A DNA stretch of 64,000 nt. It comes from FEN-1297 sp963843605 (lineage in GTDB: Bacteria; Bacteroidota; Ignavibacteria; Ignavibacteriales; Ignavibacteriaceae). The position numbers and the translations under genes were made by a program. Under the pieces are notes generated by a model, which was given only the letters and a program-made list of their open reading frames with translations, did no database searches and was not told the DNA's origin. The stretch spans positions 1,054,001-1,118,000 of the forward strand of contig CAWJLA010000001.1 in the NCBI GenBank assembly GCA_963843605.1, written 5' to 3'. Shown in pieces: positions 24,106 through 34,201 of the stretch (the first letter of the stretch is position 1; each line of letters begins with the position of its first letter).

Positions 24106-26548
24106 TTATTTTGTCAGGTTGTGCACCGTTAGGATCAGCACGGCCGCCGAGCTTACCATCGTAAATATATCTCTGATATACGGCCAAACATTTGTGGAAG
24201 CTTCTATTATATGCGACGGAACAAATATTGTTGAGCCGGAGGCAATATCTGCATTAGGTATAAAAAACCAGCCCGACGATTCCCACTTTTTTCCGTTAGG
24301 CAGAATTACTATCTCATCACCGTCAGCCGAACTAGTAGTATAACCGCCGGCCTGCTTTATATAATACGATATGCCTGCACCGCTTTTATACGGTACTGTG
24401 GAAGGCAGGTTTACATCTCCAACTACGGTTATAGTGTGATTGTCCTTAGGTACTACCAGACTGTCGCCCGGTAACAGCGGGAGATTATAGATTGAAGTAC
24501 TATCGCTGTTCACAATACTCTGCCAGTCGATGGGAACCATATCACCATACTCTTTATCAAATACCGACCGGTCGAATAAAGGCTGATTAAGGATATTTTT
24601 AAATTTCAGACTGTCGGGCAAAGAAACTTTTTTCAGCATATCAATAACAGGGTTACTTCTTTTAAGGTAGATACCTTTTGTATACGCTGTTGATTTTAAA
24701 CCTCCCGCCCTCTGGATAAAGTCGTAAAGTCTCTCACCTTTGTAAATTATAGAATACGTACCTGGGTAATTAACCTCGCCCGATAACGTGACAGTACCGC
24801 CGAATGTTTTTGCCGTATCGGATTTGATTAAAACCCTATCGTAATCCTCTAACTTAAAATCTTTACTCTTATTTATATTCCAATAATCTTTTGGAAGATC
24901 AAAAGTAAATTTATCCGAAAAAATTCCCGACTTCAGAGTATCAAGCCTGGTAATTTCAATATTTTTTGAGGACGCCATATCGGTTAGGCCGCCCGCAAGA
25001 ATAATAAGATCTGTAAGAGTCATGTTTTTGAAACGCGTATATGAACCCGGGTTATTCACGTCGCCGGCTATATCAACAGTTCTCATGGGGAAAAATTCGG
25101 TTTGCTTATAAATTCGGATTTCATCCCTGTTCTGCAGAACATAGTTATTGTCCGGATCTCCGTTCAATGCTTTGGTCAAATTGATACTTAAAATTTGTCT
25201 TTTCTCATCGGGCAGCGTTCTAATCAAAGTTGCTTTTCCCATAAATGCGTCCGGGAAAAGACTGTCGGCTCTGAAGATTAAATCTCTTACGGTCATATTG
25301 TTGCTGTTTAGCTCGTATACTCCGGGCTGCCTGACGTCGCCGCTGATAGTAACGCGGTTTTGAGGCTTATCGTTAATTGTTAATATATCCACAACATCAC
25401 CGTCGTCCAGTGCGAAGCTGCTGTTCTTTAATTCATTTACGTTAGAAAAATTCAAATCCAGACTTAAAATGTTATTCGTATATTTACTTCTTTGATCAAA
25501 AGGTATTATTCTTTCGATATGAACCCTCTGAAAAAACGCATTAAAATCCAAGCCCCCGGCATAACTTAAAAGATCTTTTAAATTCTCGCCCTCTTTCAAT
25601 TCATAAATAGCAGGTCTGAAGACACTTCCGCTTATCGCAACTCTTTTACCGACAGGCGGAACAAATAAAATATCTTCGTCCTGTAGTCTAACATCCTCAG
25701 CCTGACTACCTTTGATAAGATATTCGTAAAGGTCTATATCGGCAATCACTTTACCGTCTCTTATAACTTTTACATCGCGCAGAGAGCCGTTAAGCGTAGG
25801 TCCTCCTGAATAATAAAGGGCCGTAAACGAAGAAGATAAAGCCGGCAGCACATAGCCGCCCGGTGTTTTTACCTCACCCAGCACATAAACTTTTACGCTT
25901 CTCAATTGGCCGGTTGTAACGCTAAGGTGAGTTTTACCGTCATTTAAAGAAGAATAAACTTTGGAAAGCCTGTCGAGCAGTTTTACTTTTAACGCGCCTA
26001 GATTCAGACCGTTTACATTTATTACGCCTACATCCGGAATTGTTACGTCGCCGTTCTTGGATACAATAACATCCTGTGTAAGCTGCGTTTCTCCCCATAA
26101 AGTAATTATGATTTCATCTCCCGGTCCGAATACATAGCTCGTAGGTGTAGGAACATTATTAGCAGGCAGAAAACGTTGAAGGAGAATATGTAAAAATATT
26201 ATACCCGAACGCAGGCAGACTTTCGGCATTCGGTCTGCCGGAAAATTCTTCAACTTTATAAGAGGTTAAAGGCTTGCCGGGCGGCGGAGCAATAATTACA
26301 GAAGTATCTGGAGTAACTTTGGGAGCTGTTTGCTGCACCGGCTGTACTTGTTGTGTTTGCTGGGACTGCTGTGCCTGCTTCAACTGCTGTTCGTACTTCA
26401 TTAATTCATCCGGCGAGATGCCCAGTTCCTGCGCTTTTTTCTGCAATTCATCCTGCGACATTCCCTGAAGCTGGCTTAATTGAGCGTATGATATTCCGGA
26501 GATTATGAAAACGATTATAAATATAATTGATTTAATTCTGTAATTCAT
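24106..26548 (-). CDS. Wza-like SLBB polysaccharide export protein, interrupted by a frameshift
   Basis: Outer-membrane/periplasmic export channel component. The first piece (129 residues from the ATG at 26546-26548) has a signal peptide ending SYA, a Gln-rich coiled part with SQDELQKKAQELGISPDEL, and ends GYNIFTYSPSTF-SAC, stop. The second piece continues in the next frame as LPANNVPTPTSYVFGPGDEIIITLWGE (poly-export domain) followed by about six SLBB/soluble-ligand domains, each with a G-x-V-x2-P-G-x-Y pattern, and a final hydrophobic segment (about 694-712). Removing one A from the A4 run at 26170-26173 joins the two as STF-LPANNVP. The intact protein would be about 815 residues. Confidence 0.88.
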
Positions 26549-26653
26549 TTCAAAATCCTTAGTACAAAAATTTTTTAAATGGGGGAGTTTAGTAGTTTGA
26601 ATTTAGTAGTCGGTAGTTAGAAGTTAGTAGATTGATTCAGACTTTTAAATTAC

Positions 26654-26741
26654 GAGCATTTCTAAAAACTATTTTTTATAAAAATTCAACGCAAAGAATA
26701 CGCAATGTTTGCAGAGAATATTGAAGTTTTTAGAAGTGCCC
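26654..26741. mobile_element. MITE-like element with 16-bp inverted ends
   Basis: GAGCATTTCTAAAAAC at 26654-26669 is matched (14 of 16) by the reverse complement of GTTTTTAGAAGTGCCC at 26726-26741. The ~88-bp unit has no gene and contains the word CAACGCAAAGAATACGCAA. The right end, read in reverse, occurs again unchanged at 30568-30583 (GGGCACTTCTAAAAAC). It lies between the exporter gene and the epimerase gene. Confidence 0.6.
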
Positions 26742-26778
26742 TTATATTATTTATTAGTGTGTCGTTTTTCGCCGTCAA

Positions 26779-27732
26779 TCAATATTTCATTTTATCGAAA
26801 AGTATCTGCCTGAAATATTCGATAGTTTTTTCAAGACCTGTCTCAAACTCAACCGAAGGTTGATATCCCAACAATTTTTCCGCTAATTTAATTTCGGCAA
26901 ATGAATGTTTGATATCACCTTTTCTCGGTTCGGCATATACAGGTAAGATATCGCTGTGTAAAATTTTGTTGATTGAATCGACGAGGTTATTAAGGGTTAT
27001 CCTGTCGTGGCAGGCGCAATTGACGGCAACACCGTATTTATCCAGTTCTGAAGTAGCAGCAAGGTAGTTGGCATCAACAACATTGGAGATAAAAGTAAAA
27101 TCGCGGCTTTGTTCGCCGTCTCCGTATATAGTAGGCTGATTTCCCTGAAGGATGGCCTTTATAAACTTAGGAATTACGGCAGAATATTGTGAGTCAGGAT
27201 CCTGTCTGGGACCGAAGACATTGAAATATCTCAAAGCTAAAGTTTCCATTCCGTAAATCTCGGCAAAAACTTTAAGATATTTTTCACCGGTCAGTTTTGT
27301 AACGGCATAAGGTGAAAGCGGATTGAGAGCCATTCCCTCGTGCTTGGGAAGTTCGGGAGTATCGCCGTAGACCGAAGATGAACTAGCAAAAACTACTCTT
27401 TTTACATTATTTTTTCTTGAAGCTTCCAAGATATTCAGCGAACCGACAACGTTCACTTCATTAGATGTAACGGGATCGGCAATTGAGCGCGGCACCGAAG
27501 GCAAAGCCGCCTGGTGAAGCACTACTTCAATTCCATGCATACATTTTGAGACCGTACCGAAATCTCTTATATCCCCCTCGACCAATTCGATATCTTTTTC
27601 AAATTCCTTTAAATTCTCTCTTTTGCCCGTAGAGAAATTATCTATTACTCTAACCGGCATACCTTTCTTTAATAAAGATTCTACCAAATTGGAACCGATA
27701 AAACCGGCTCCGCCTGTTACTAAGAATTTCAT
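26779..27732 (-). CDS. NAD-dependent sugar epimerase (UDP-HexNAc 4-epimerase type)
   Basis: 317-residue extended short-chain dehydrogenase. GGAGFIGSNLVESLL (NAD-binding), VIDNFSTGKRENL, the Y-x3-K catalytic pair in SPYAVTKLTGEKYL, the catalytic Ser in FASSSSVYGDTP, and RYFNVFGPRQDPDSQYSAVIPKFI are all visible. This last block is typical of WbpP/TviC/Gne-like 4-epimerases. Next to the TviB/WbpA-type dehydrogenase gene, the likely product pair is UDP-GlcNAcA/UDP-GalNAcA. Specificity for acetylated sugars is inferred from the neighbour. Confidence 0.88.
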   Translation of the reverse strand: MKFLVTGGAGFIGSNLVESLLKKGMPVRVIDNFSTGKRENLKEFEKDIELVEGDIRDFGTVSKCMHGIEVVLHQAALPSVPRSIADPVTSNEVNVVGSLNILEASRKNNVKRVVFASSSSVYGDTPELPKHEGMALNPLSPYAVTKLTGEKYLKVFAEIYGMETLALRYFNVFGPRQDPDSQYSAVIPKFIKAILQGNQPTIYGDGEQSRDFTFISNVVDANYLAATSELDKYGVAVNCACHDRITLNNLVDSINKILHSDILPVYAEPRKGDIKHSFAEIKLAEKLLGYQPSVEFETGLEKTIEYFRQILFDKMKY

Positions 27733-27845
27733 TTTTAGTCGACTAATTAAAAATTAATGTTTTTATTATTTAATCCCCTTATCGTATTGCATATATATAA
27801 CAATATAGAATTTTATTCCGTAACGACTTTGCGAATGTAAATGTG

Positions 27846-29141
27846 TTAAAGTCTGCTATCGATTTGATCCCGTTCTAATATACCTTTAACATCATATACC
27901 ACCGCACCGTTATCTCTTAATGCGTTAAAATCCAATTCTTTGAATTGATTGTGTGCGACGGCTAAAACTATACCGTTATATTTCTTTTTATCTATATCTT
28001 TAAGATCGGTTAAAATATCCAGCTTATATTCGTGCCGCACTTCCTCTTTATCGGCCCAGGGATCAAAAACATCAACCTCACATCCGAAATCTTTAAGTTC
28101 ATGAATAATATCGACCACCCTCGAGTTTCTTATATCCGGACAATTTTCTTTAAAGGTAATTCCGAGTACAAGGATTTTCGAATTGTTGATCTTATGTTCT
28201 TTTTTAATCATCAATTTAACAAGCTGGTTAGCAACAAAGGCACCCATTTTATCGTTAATTCTTCTGCCGGCTAATATAATTTCCGGATGGTAGCCGAGAT
28301 GAACCGCTTTGTGAGTCAGATAATAAGGATCGACGCCAATACAATGCCCTCCGACCAAACCAGGTCTGAACGGAAGGAAGTTCCATTTTGTACCGGCAGC
28401 TTCAAGAACATCCAGCGTATCTATATTCATTATATCGAAAAGTTTCGCCAGTTCGTTTACAAAAGCGATATTAATATCTCTTTGAGAATTTTCAATTACT
28501 TTAGCGGCTTCCGCTACTTTTATTGAAGGAGCCAGATGAGTACCGGCTTTAATAATACTGAGATAAAGAACATTTAAAGCTTCGGCAATCTCCGGCGTAC
28601 TGCCGCTTACTATTTTTTTTATGGATGATACACGGTGTTCTTTATCTCCGGGATTTATTCTTTCCGGGCTGTAGCCGCAGTAAAAATCTTTATTAAACTT
28701 AAGTCCGCTGAATTTTTCCAGAACAGGCACGCAATCCTCTTCTGTGCATCCGGGATATACTGTCGATTCGAAAACAACTACTGCATCTTTACTTAATGCA
28801 CTGCCTACGGTTTCGCTTGCTTTAATAACCGGAGTTAAATCCGGTATCTTATAATCATCGATCGGAGTAGGTACGGTCACAATAAAAACATTTACTTTCT
28901 TGAGGTCGTTAGTGTTCGTAGTAAAGCTCAGATTTTTTGCCTCGCGCAGTTCCTCGGCGGTTGTTTCCAGAGTTCTGTCCTTCCCGCTCGACAGTTCTTT
29001 AATTCTTTTTTCATTTATATCAAAACCGATAACATTAAAAATTTTACCGAATTCCACTGCCAGGGGTAAACCTACATAACCTAAACCAATTACACCGATA
29101 ACAAGGGATTTGTTTTCGATTTTTTCCCGAAGTGTAGTCAT
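27846..29141 (-). CDS. UDP-HexNAc 6-dehydrogenase (TviB/WbpO type)
   Basis: Oxidises C6 of a UDP-N-acetylhexosamine to the uronic acid using two NAD+. 431 residues: VIGVIGLGYVGLPLAVEFGK (NAD-binding, 15-34), FIVTVPTPID, FESTVYPGCTEEDC, YSPERINPGD, AEAAKVIENSQRDINIAFVNELA, the catalytic Cys in GLVGGHCIGVDPYYL, and the C-terminal substrate domain LGITFKENCPDIRNS. This matches the VipA/TviB group (vs UDP-glucose dehydrogenase). With the neighbouring 4-epimerase it would give UDP-GlcNAcA and UDP-GalNAcA, so the surface polymer is expected to be acidic. Confidence 0.9.
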   Translation of the reverse strand: MTTLREKIENKSLVIGVIGLGYVGLPLAVEFGKIFNVIGFDINEKRIKELSSGKDRTLETTAEELREAKNLSFTTNTNDLKKVNVFIVTVPTPIDDYKIPDLTPVIKASETVGSALSKDAVVVFESTVYPGCTEEDCVPVLEKFSGLKFNKDFYCGYSPERINPGDKEHRVSSIKKIVSGSTPEIAEALNVLYLSIIKAGTHLAPSIKVAEAAKVIENSQRDINIAFVNELAKLFDIMNIDTLDVLEAAGTKWNFLPFRPGLVGGHCIGVDPYYLTHKAVHLGYHPEIILAGRRINDKMGAFVANQLVKLMIKKEHKINNSKILVLGITFKENCPDIRNSRVVDIIHELKDFGCEVDVFDPWADKEEVRHEYKLDILTDLKDIDKKKYNGIVLAVAHNQFKELDFNALRDNGAVVYDVKGILERDQIDSRL

Positions 29142-29391
29142 ATAAAATTCATCCTTAAATTTAATTTTACTTAGTTTATTATCGAGCGGAGCGTATTAAA
29201 ATTTCAGTGACTTGCAATAATTTTATAAATTAACGAAAGAGATTTACCTTAGCGTACCCGGATATCTATTAGTTAAATTCGAAAGTACACTGTACAGAGT
29301 AATCTGCAGCTTTTCCCTGTTCGGGTTAATTTTAATTTATAAAAAATATAGACTTAGTGAATTGCAAAATAATAAAAATAATCCAGAAATT

Positions 29392-30519
29392 TTAACTTAT
29401 TGTTGAATTCATCAAAATATCCACAATCCGTTCGGCAGCCTTCCCGTCCCATAACTCCGGGATTTTACCCTTTTTAATGTTTCCGTTCAGGACTTCAAGT
29501 GCAGATTTTTGTACTTTTTTAAGATCCGTACCTATCAACTGGTTGGTTCCGGTTTCAACAGTTACGGGTCGTTCGGTATTTTCTCTCACGGTTATACATT
29601 GAACCCCTAAATAAGTCGATTCTTCTTGTATCCCGCCGCTGTCGGTAATTATTAATTCGGCATTTTTAGTTAAGGTTAGAAAGTCTATATACCCGATCGG
29701 TTCTGTTATTATTACATTGCCGGAAAAATTCGTAATAATATCCCATTCTTCCATATTCTTTCTTGTTCTGGGATGAACCGGGAAAACGATTTTTCTTTTT
29801 TCAGCTATTGTATTTAACAGTCCGGCTAAACCCGTTAAAAAAATTTTTGAATCAACATTCGATGGGCGGTGCAATGTAACCAGCACATAACCGCCGGAAT
29901 TGCCTGCGGCAGGCGGTGAAACTTTTAGTTCATCTAATACGGCCGATTTTCCGGCTTTAGGTAAATAATTAATCAGACTGTCAATCATTACATTCCCGAC
30001 GAAGAAGACTTTCTCACCAGGTATTCCTTCTTTATTTAAGTTATCCAAACCGCTTTTTTCCGTTACAAACAGAAAATCGGAAAGCTGATCCGTAAGCAGC
30101 CTGTTTAATTCCTCCGGCATTGTGCGGTCGCAGCTTCTTAATCCCGCTTCAACATGCGCAATCTTAATACCCATTTTGGCAGCAACCAGGCTGCATGCTA
30201 TGGTAGAGTTTACATCGCCTACAACTATAACCAGATCAGGTTTTTCTTTTATCAGAACTTTTTCAAATTCCAGCATTACCCCTGCAGTCTGCTGGGAGTG
30301 AGATCCGGATCCAACACCCAGGTAAAAATCAGGTTCGGGCAGCTCCAGGTCTTCGAAAAAAATCTTCGACATCTTTTCGTCGTAGTGCTGACCGGTGTGA
30401 CAAATAAGGTGAACAATGCCGCTGTTTAAATTTTTACCGGAATATTTTTTAAATGCTTTGTGAAGAGGAGCAACCTTCATAAAATTCGGTCTTGCTCCGA
30501 CAACGGAAATTATTTTCAT
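29392..30519 (-). CDS. UDP-GlcNAc 2-epimerase family protein, paralogue 3
   Basis: 375 residues: VVGARPNFMKVAPLHKAF, ICHTGQHYDEKMSKIFFEDLELP, VVGDVNSTIACSLVAAKMG, AHVEAGLRSCDRTMPEELNR, VTLHRPSNVD, FPVHPRTRKNM, ITDSGGIQEESTYLGVQCITVRENTERPVT. The GDVNST block in place of GDTTT is a recognised variant in a large branch of these enzymes. It is the first gene of the cluster in the transcription direction; the promoter is expected in 30520-31082. It differs clearly from the two other 2-epimerases here, so they are old paralogues rather than recent duplicates. Confidence 0.9.
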   Translation of the reverse strand: MKIISVVGARPNFMKVAPLHKAFKKYSGKNLNSGIVHLICHTGQHYDEKMSKIFFEDLELPEPDFYLGVGSGSHSQQTAGVMLEFEKVLIKEKPDLVIVVGDVNSTIACSLVAAKMGIKIAHVEAGLRSCDRTMPEELNRLLTDQLSDFLFVTEKSGLDNLNKEGIPGEKVFFVGNVMIDSLINYLPKAGKSAVLDELKVSPPAAGNSGGYVLVTLHRPSNVDSKIFLTGLAGLLNTIAEKRKIVFPVHPRTRKNMEEWDIITNFSGNVIITEPIGYIDFLTLTKNAELIITDSGGIQEESTYLGVQCITVRENTERPVTVETGTNQLIGTDLKKVQKSALEVLNGNIKKGKIPELWDGKAAERIVDILMNSTIS

Positions 30520-31082
30520 AATTTTTCCAATTAAAATATATCAGAATAGAAATGTGAAATTACTTTAGGGCACTTCTAAAAACGATTTGCTTCAAAGGTT
30601 ATTAATTCAGCTAGAACACTGCTTCGCCACGTGAGTCCCATTTTATAGCCCATGTATCTTTGTAAATAAAAAAATTCCGAAAGTCCGGAAAATTATACGA
30701 AAAGTTCTTTAGAAAATTGTTGTTCCAGAAAGTTAGAATTTTACGCAGAATCTTAAATAATAACCTGTTAAAAAGTAGCAATTATAACTAATCGTTAATA
30801 TACCTTTAAAAACTTCATTTTCGGAAAATTTTAAAAAATAATTATAATTATTTTTTAAATGGTTTTCTATACCAATTTCTTAACTTTTTGAAATTCAATT
30901 TTTTGGAGGTAAAAAAAGAAAAAATACTTTAACTTTTCACCTGCGAAGCGGTAATTTAATAAATTTTAATTTAATTGAGTAGAAACAGACAGCTACACTT
31001 AAATTAATTAATAATTATGTAATTTAAGCCAAAAGGAGAGAAACATTGTTTTATATCAATAAGATATTTACATTTAATCGTG
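30520..31082. other. 563-base gap, AT-rich, no gene seen
   Basis: Separates the first polysaccharide gene from the end of mgtE. It holds a single copy of the MITE end GGGCACTTCTAAAAAC (30568-30583), an imperfect hairpin AATTCCGAAAGTCCGGAAAATT near 30670, and a long AT-rich run around 30830-30860 (AAAAAATAATTATAATTATTTTTT, self-complementary). It probably contains the promoter for the minus-strand cluster, but no site can be assigned with confidence. Confidence 0.5.
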
Positions 31083-32462
31083 CTACAGTAAAGTCCCGCT
31101 AAGTAGAACAATTGCTACGGTAAAATAAATTACAAGTCCGGTTACATCCACAAGCGTGGCCACAAACGGTGCCGACGATGTTGCAGGATCGAATCCCAGT
31201 TTTTTAAGTATTATCGGCAGCATAGAGCCGGTTAATGTTCCCCATAATACAACTCCTATAAGAGAAAAACTGACAGTAAAAGCTATTAAGATCCAATGCG
31301 GTCCGTACATATGGGATGTTACCTGCCAAAGTGAAATTCTAAAAAACCCGATAATTGCTAAAATCGTTCCCAGCAGAAGTCCGGAGAATATTTCTCTTCT
31401 CATTACATGCCACCAATCCTTTATTGTAATTTCTCCCAGGGACAAAGCGCGTATAACAAGCGTGGCTGCCTGAGAGCCTGAGTTACCGCCGCTAGAAATA
31501 ATTAAAGGAACGAACAAAGCCAGAACTACTGCTTTCCCAATTTCATTTTCAAAATAGCCCATTGCAGTAGCTGTAAACATTTCACCGACAAATAAAATGC
31601 TCAGCCAGCCTGCTCTTTTTTTAACCATATCGATTAAAGATATAGTCGCATAAGATTCTTCAAGTGCTTCCATACCGCCTATTTTGTGAATATCTTCGGT
31701 AGCTTCTTCTTCCGCGACATCAAACACGTCATCTACGGTAACGATACCGATGAGTACTCCGAACGCGTCAACTACCGGCAATGCTATTCTATCGTATTTT
31801 TTAAACTTTTCTACGGCTGTTTCCTGGTCATCATACACATTAAGCGCCACGTAATTCTCGTCCATCAAATCAATAACTTTTTTATCTAGCGGGGATAGTA
31901 AAAACTCCCTTATTCTTATATCATCAATCAGTTTGCCCTTTTTATTTATCACATAAATTATACTCAGAGTTTCGCTGTCTTTTCCGTTTACTCTGATAAA
32001 ATCTAGCACCTCCTTAACCATCCATTCCGGCTTTACGGCAAGGTAATCCGGAGTCATTAAACGGCCGACGCTGTTTTCCGGATAGCCGAGCAGCGTCTGA
32101 GCTATGCTTCTTTCGGTAGGAGAAAGGGACATGATCAACTGCTTTGCCGCCGCACTCGGCATTTCTTCTAAAAGAGCAGTTCTGTCATCCGGAGACATTT
32201 CATTTAATATTGCGCTTACTTCTTCTTTTCCCATCGCTTTTAAAAGCGCAACCTGAAAATCATAATCTATATATTCAAACGTATCGGCAGCCAGATCATG
32301 AGGCAAAAGCCTGAATAGAACAACCTGTTCATTCTCGTCCAGCTCTGCCATAAGTTCGGCTATGTCTGTCGGCGCCCACTCCCTTAATATTTCTTTTAAG
32401 GTACCCAGATTTCTATCATTTATGAGGGCTTTAATTTCAGGTTGAAGAAGTTGACTGATCAT
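31083..32462 (-). CDS. mgtE: MgtE magnesium transporter
   Basis: Mg2+ channel of the inner membrane with a cytoplasmic Mg sensor. The start is set at the ATG at 32460-32462 because GAAGGAGATATTTATG gives an ideal ribosome site; this makes 459 residues beginning MISQLLQPEIKAL. Domains in order: the superhelical N domain with DIAELMAELDENEQVVLFRLLP and SPDDRTALLEEMP, two CBS domains (GRLMTPDYLAVKPEW; YVALNVYDDQ and LIGIVTVDDVFDVAEEEA), a connecting helix, and five membrane helices including the conserved LIISSGGNSGSQAATLVIRAL and the C-terminal DVTGLVIYFTVA block. Length and order are standard. Confidence 0.95.
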   Translation of the reverse strand: MISQLLQPEIKALINDRNLGTLKEILREWAPTDIAELMAELDENEQVVLFRLLPHDLAADTFEYIDYDFQVALLKAMGKEEVSAILNEMSPDDRTALLEEMPSAAAKQLIMSLSPTERSIAQTLLGYPENSVGRLMTPDYLAVKPEWMVKEVLDFIRVNGKDSETLSIIYVINKKGKLIDDIRIREFLLSPLDKKVIDLMDENYVALNVYDDQETAVEKFKKYDRIALPVVDAFGVLIGIVTVDDVFDVAEEEATEDIHKIGGMEALEESYATISLIDMVKKRAGWLSILFVGEMFTATAMGYFENEIGKAVVLALFVPLIISSGGNSGSQAATLVIRALSLGEITIKDWWHVMRREIFSGLLLGTILAIIGFFRISLWQVTSHMYGPHWILIAFTVSFSLIGVVLWGTLTGSMLPIILKKLGFDPATSSAPFVATLVDVTGLVIYFTVAIVLLSGTLL

Positions 32463-32931
32463 AAATATCTCCTTCAATTTCGGTGAAAGGATATTTCACA
32501 AAAAAATTTATTTATTGAAGTTCTTAAGGAACAATTATTAAGATAAAAAAAAGAATGATGCTTAATTTGATAAGTCCCGCGCAATATAAATTTTTAACAT
32601 TGAAAAAACAATTGTTTTGACCGGGCATTTAATTTTGTAAAATTAAATTATTTGGGCATCATTAATAGCGTAAGAAAACGCTATGAATTTTACGGCTGCA
32701 GTAATATTTTAAATGACGTATTTTTAGTATTTTTCGGTAATCTTTATGAGAGAATTTTATTAATCCAGTTATGCATCCGCTTTTTCACAATTGTTTTATA
32801 ACATAAGAGATCTATGAATTTCTTTCACTTAAAATTAGACCTCTTGAACAAGACTTAAACTTGAACCTACCGGCAGGCAGGCTTGATAACGAACTTACTT
32901 ACAAACTTCCACCAGTAAAGGTTGATCTATC
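32463..32931. other. Divergent promoter region between mgtE and pdxB
   Basis: No gene seen. It holds a nested inverted repeat: GTAAAATT (32637-32644) pairs with AATTTTAC (32686-32693), and inside it TAGCGT (32666-32671) pairs with ACGCTA (32678-32683). A word CCGGCAGGCAGGC lies near 32869-32881. The pair could be a 5' leader structure of either gene. I could not fit it to the known Mg-sensing M-box. Confidence 0.5.
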
Positions 32932-34074
32932 ATGAAAATAGTAGTTGACGAAAATATTTCTTTCGGGAAAGAAGCTTTCTCCGCCCTGGGTGACGTTGTG
33001 CTTGTGCACGGCCGGGAAATTTCAAACAGTATCTTAAAAGATGCGGACATCCTAATAGTAAGATCGATTACAAAAGTAAATGAAGAATTACTGAAAGAAA
33101 CAACGGTTAAGTTTGTAGGCACTGCCACAATCGGCACCGATCATATTGATCTTGAATATTTAAAATCAAAGGGAATTGAATTTTCGGACGCAAAGGGCTG
33201 CAACGCAGACGCCGTTGCGGAATATGTATTTACTTCGATTCTGCACACGTGTGTTAAATACGGAATAAGTTTAAATAATAAAACACTCGGTGTTGTGGGT
33301 GTCGGAAATATAGGCAGCAGAATAGTAAAACTTGCTGATGCTTTAGGAATTAGATTTATTAAAAACGATCCGCCGCTAAAAAGACTGACGGGAAACGACA
33401 GTTTCCGCGATCTTAATGAAGTATTCGATGCGGATATTATAACATTACATGTACCTCTTAATATAGACGGCATTGACAGGACCGTGCATTTATTTGACTA
33501 TGAAAATCTTGCAAAATTAAAAGAAGGTACTATTTTAATTAATGCTTCGAGGGGTCAGGTTATCGATAATGAGGCACTAGTCCAAATTTTAGAGACAAAA
33601 CATTTAATTGTTGATCTGGATGTTTGGGAAAACGAGCCCGAAATAAATGTAGATCTATTGAATAAAGTTGCCATAGCCTCGCCGCATATTGCCGGTTATT
33701 CGCTCGAGGGCAAAGTAAACGGAACCGTGCTGATATATAATGCTCTTTGCAGAATGCTCGGTACGGCTCCTTCCTGGATTCCGGAAATGCCGCTTATAGA
33801 CAAGGATACCTTACTGCCGTTGAAATCTAGTAATACTGAAGAATATCTTAATAATATTTTTTCAGGTATTTATGATATTTGCAAAGACGATGATGAGACA
33901 AGAAAGATAAGCGATTTGCCGGCTGAAGAAAGGGGAAAGTACTTTGATCTCCTAAGAAAAAATTATCCGCTTCGAAGGGAGTTTAAAAATTATAAGATAA
34001 GATTAAATCCGGAAGACTCGGAATTTGAGAGTGTTTTGAGGGCTTTCAGATTTCAGATAACACATCTTACTTAA
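32932..34074 (+). CDS. pdxB: Erythronate-4-phosphate dehydrogenase
   Basis: Second step of the DXP-independent vitamin B6 route: oxidises 4-phosphoerythronate with NAD+. 380 residues of the D-2-hydroxyacid dehydrogenase fold: MKIVVDENISFGKEAFSALG start, FVGTATIGTDHIDL, VVGVGNIGSRIVKLADALG (NAD-binding), ITLHVPLNIDG, the catalytic Arg in INASRGQVID, the Glu in DVWENEPEI, and the His in ASPHIAGYSLEGKVNGT. The extra C-terminal dimerisation domain (from about residue 290) is typical of PdxB and separates it from plain phosphoglycerate dehydrogenases. Stands alone on the plus strand. Confidence 0.92.
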   Translation: MKIVVDENISFGKEAFSALGDVVLVHGREISNSILKDADILIVRSITKVNEELLKETTVKFVGTATIGTDHIDLEYLKSKGIEFSDAKGCNADAVAEYVFTSILHTCVKYGISLNNKTLGVVGVGNIGSRIVKLADALGIRFIKNDPPLKRLTGNDSFRDLNEVFDADIITLHVPLNIDGIDRTVHLFDYENLAKLKEGTILINASRGQVIDNEALVQILETKHLIVDLDVWENEPEINVDLLNKVAIASPHIAGYSLEGKVNGTVLIYNALCRMLGTAPSWIPEMPLIDKDTLLPLKSSNTEEYLNNIFSGIYDICKDDDETRKISDLPAEERGKYFDLLRKNYPLRREFKNYKIRLNPEDSEFESVLRAFRFQITHLT

Positions 34075-34201
34075 AATCTTTACATTACTCCGTGTCACTC
34101 CGTGAAATAAAGTCCTTACACGGAGACTCGCGCAAAGGCATCAACTTAATTTTGATTAATATTACCGGAAGTTATTATCTTACAACGTTTAGATGGAATG
34201 A

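Noticed and set aside
30830..30860. Possible replication origin or DnaA-box region in the AT-rich gap
   Set aside because: No clustered DnaA boxes (TTATCCACA) were seen and neighbouring genes are not origin genes.
32463..32931. M-box or other Mg riboswitch before mgtE
   Set aside because: The expected conserved core and terminator arrangement were not found on the minus strand; only a simple nested stem is present.
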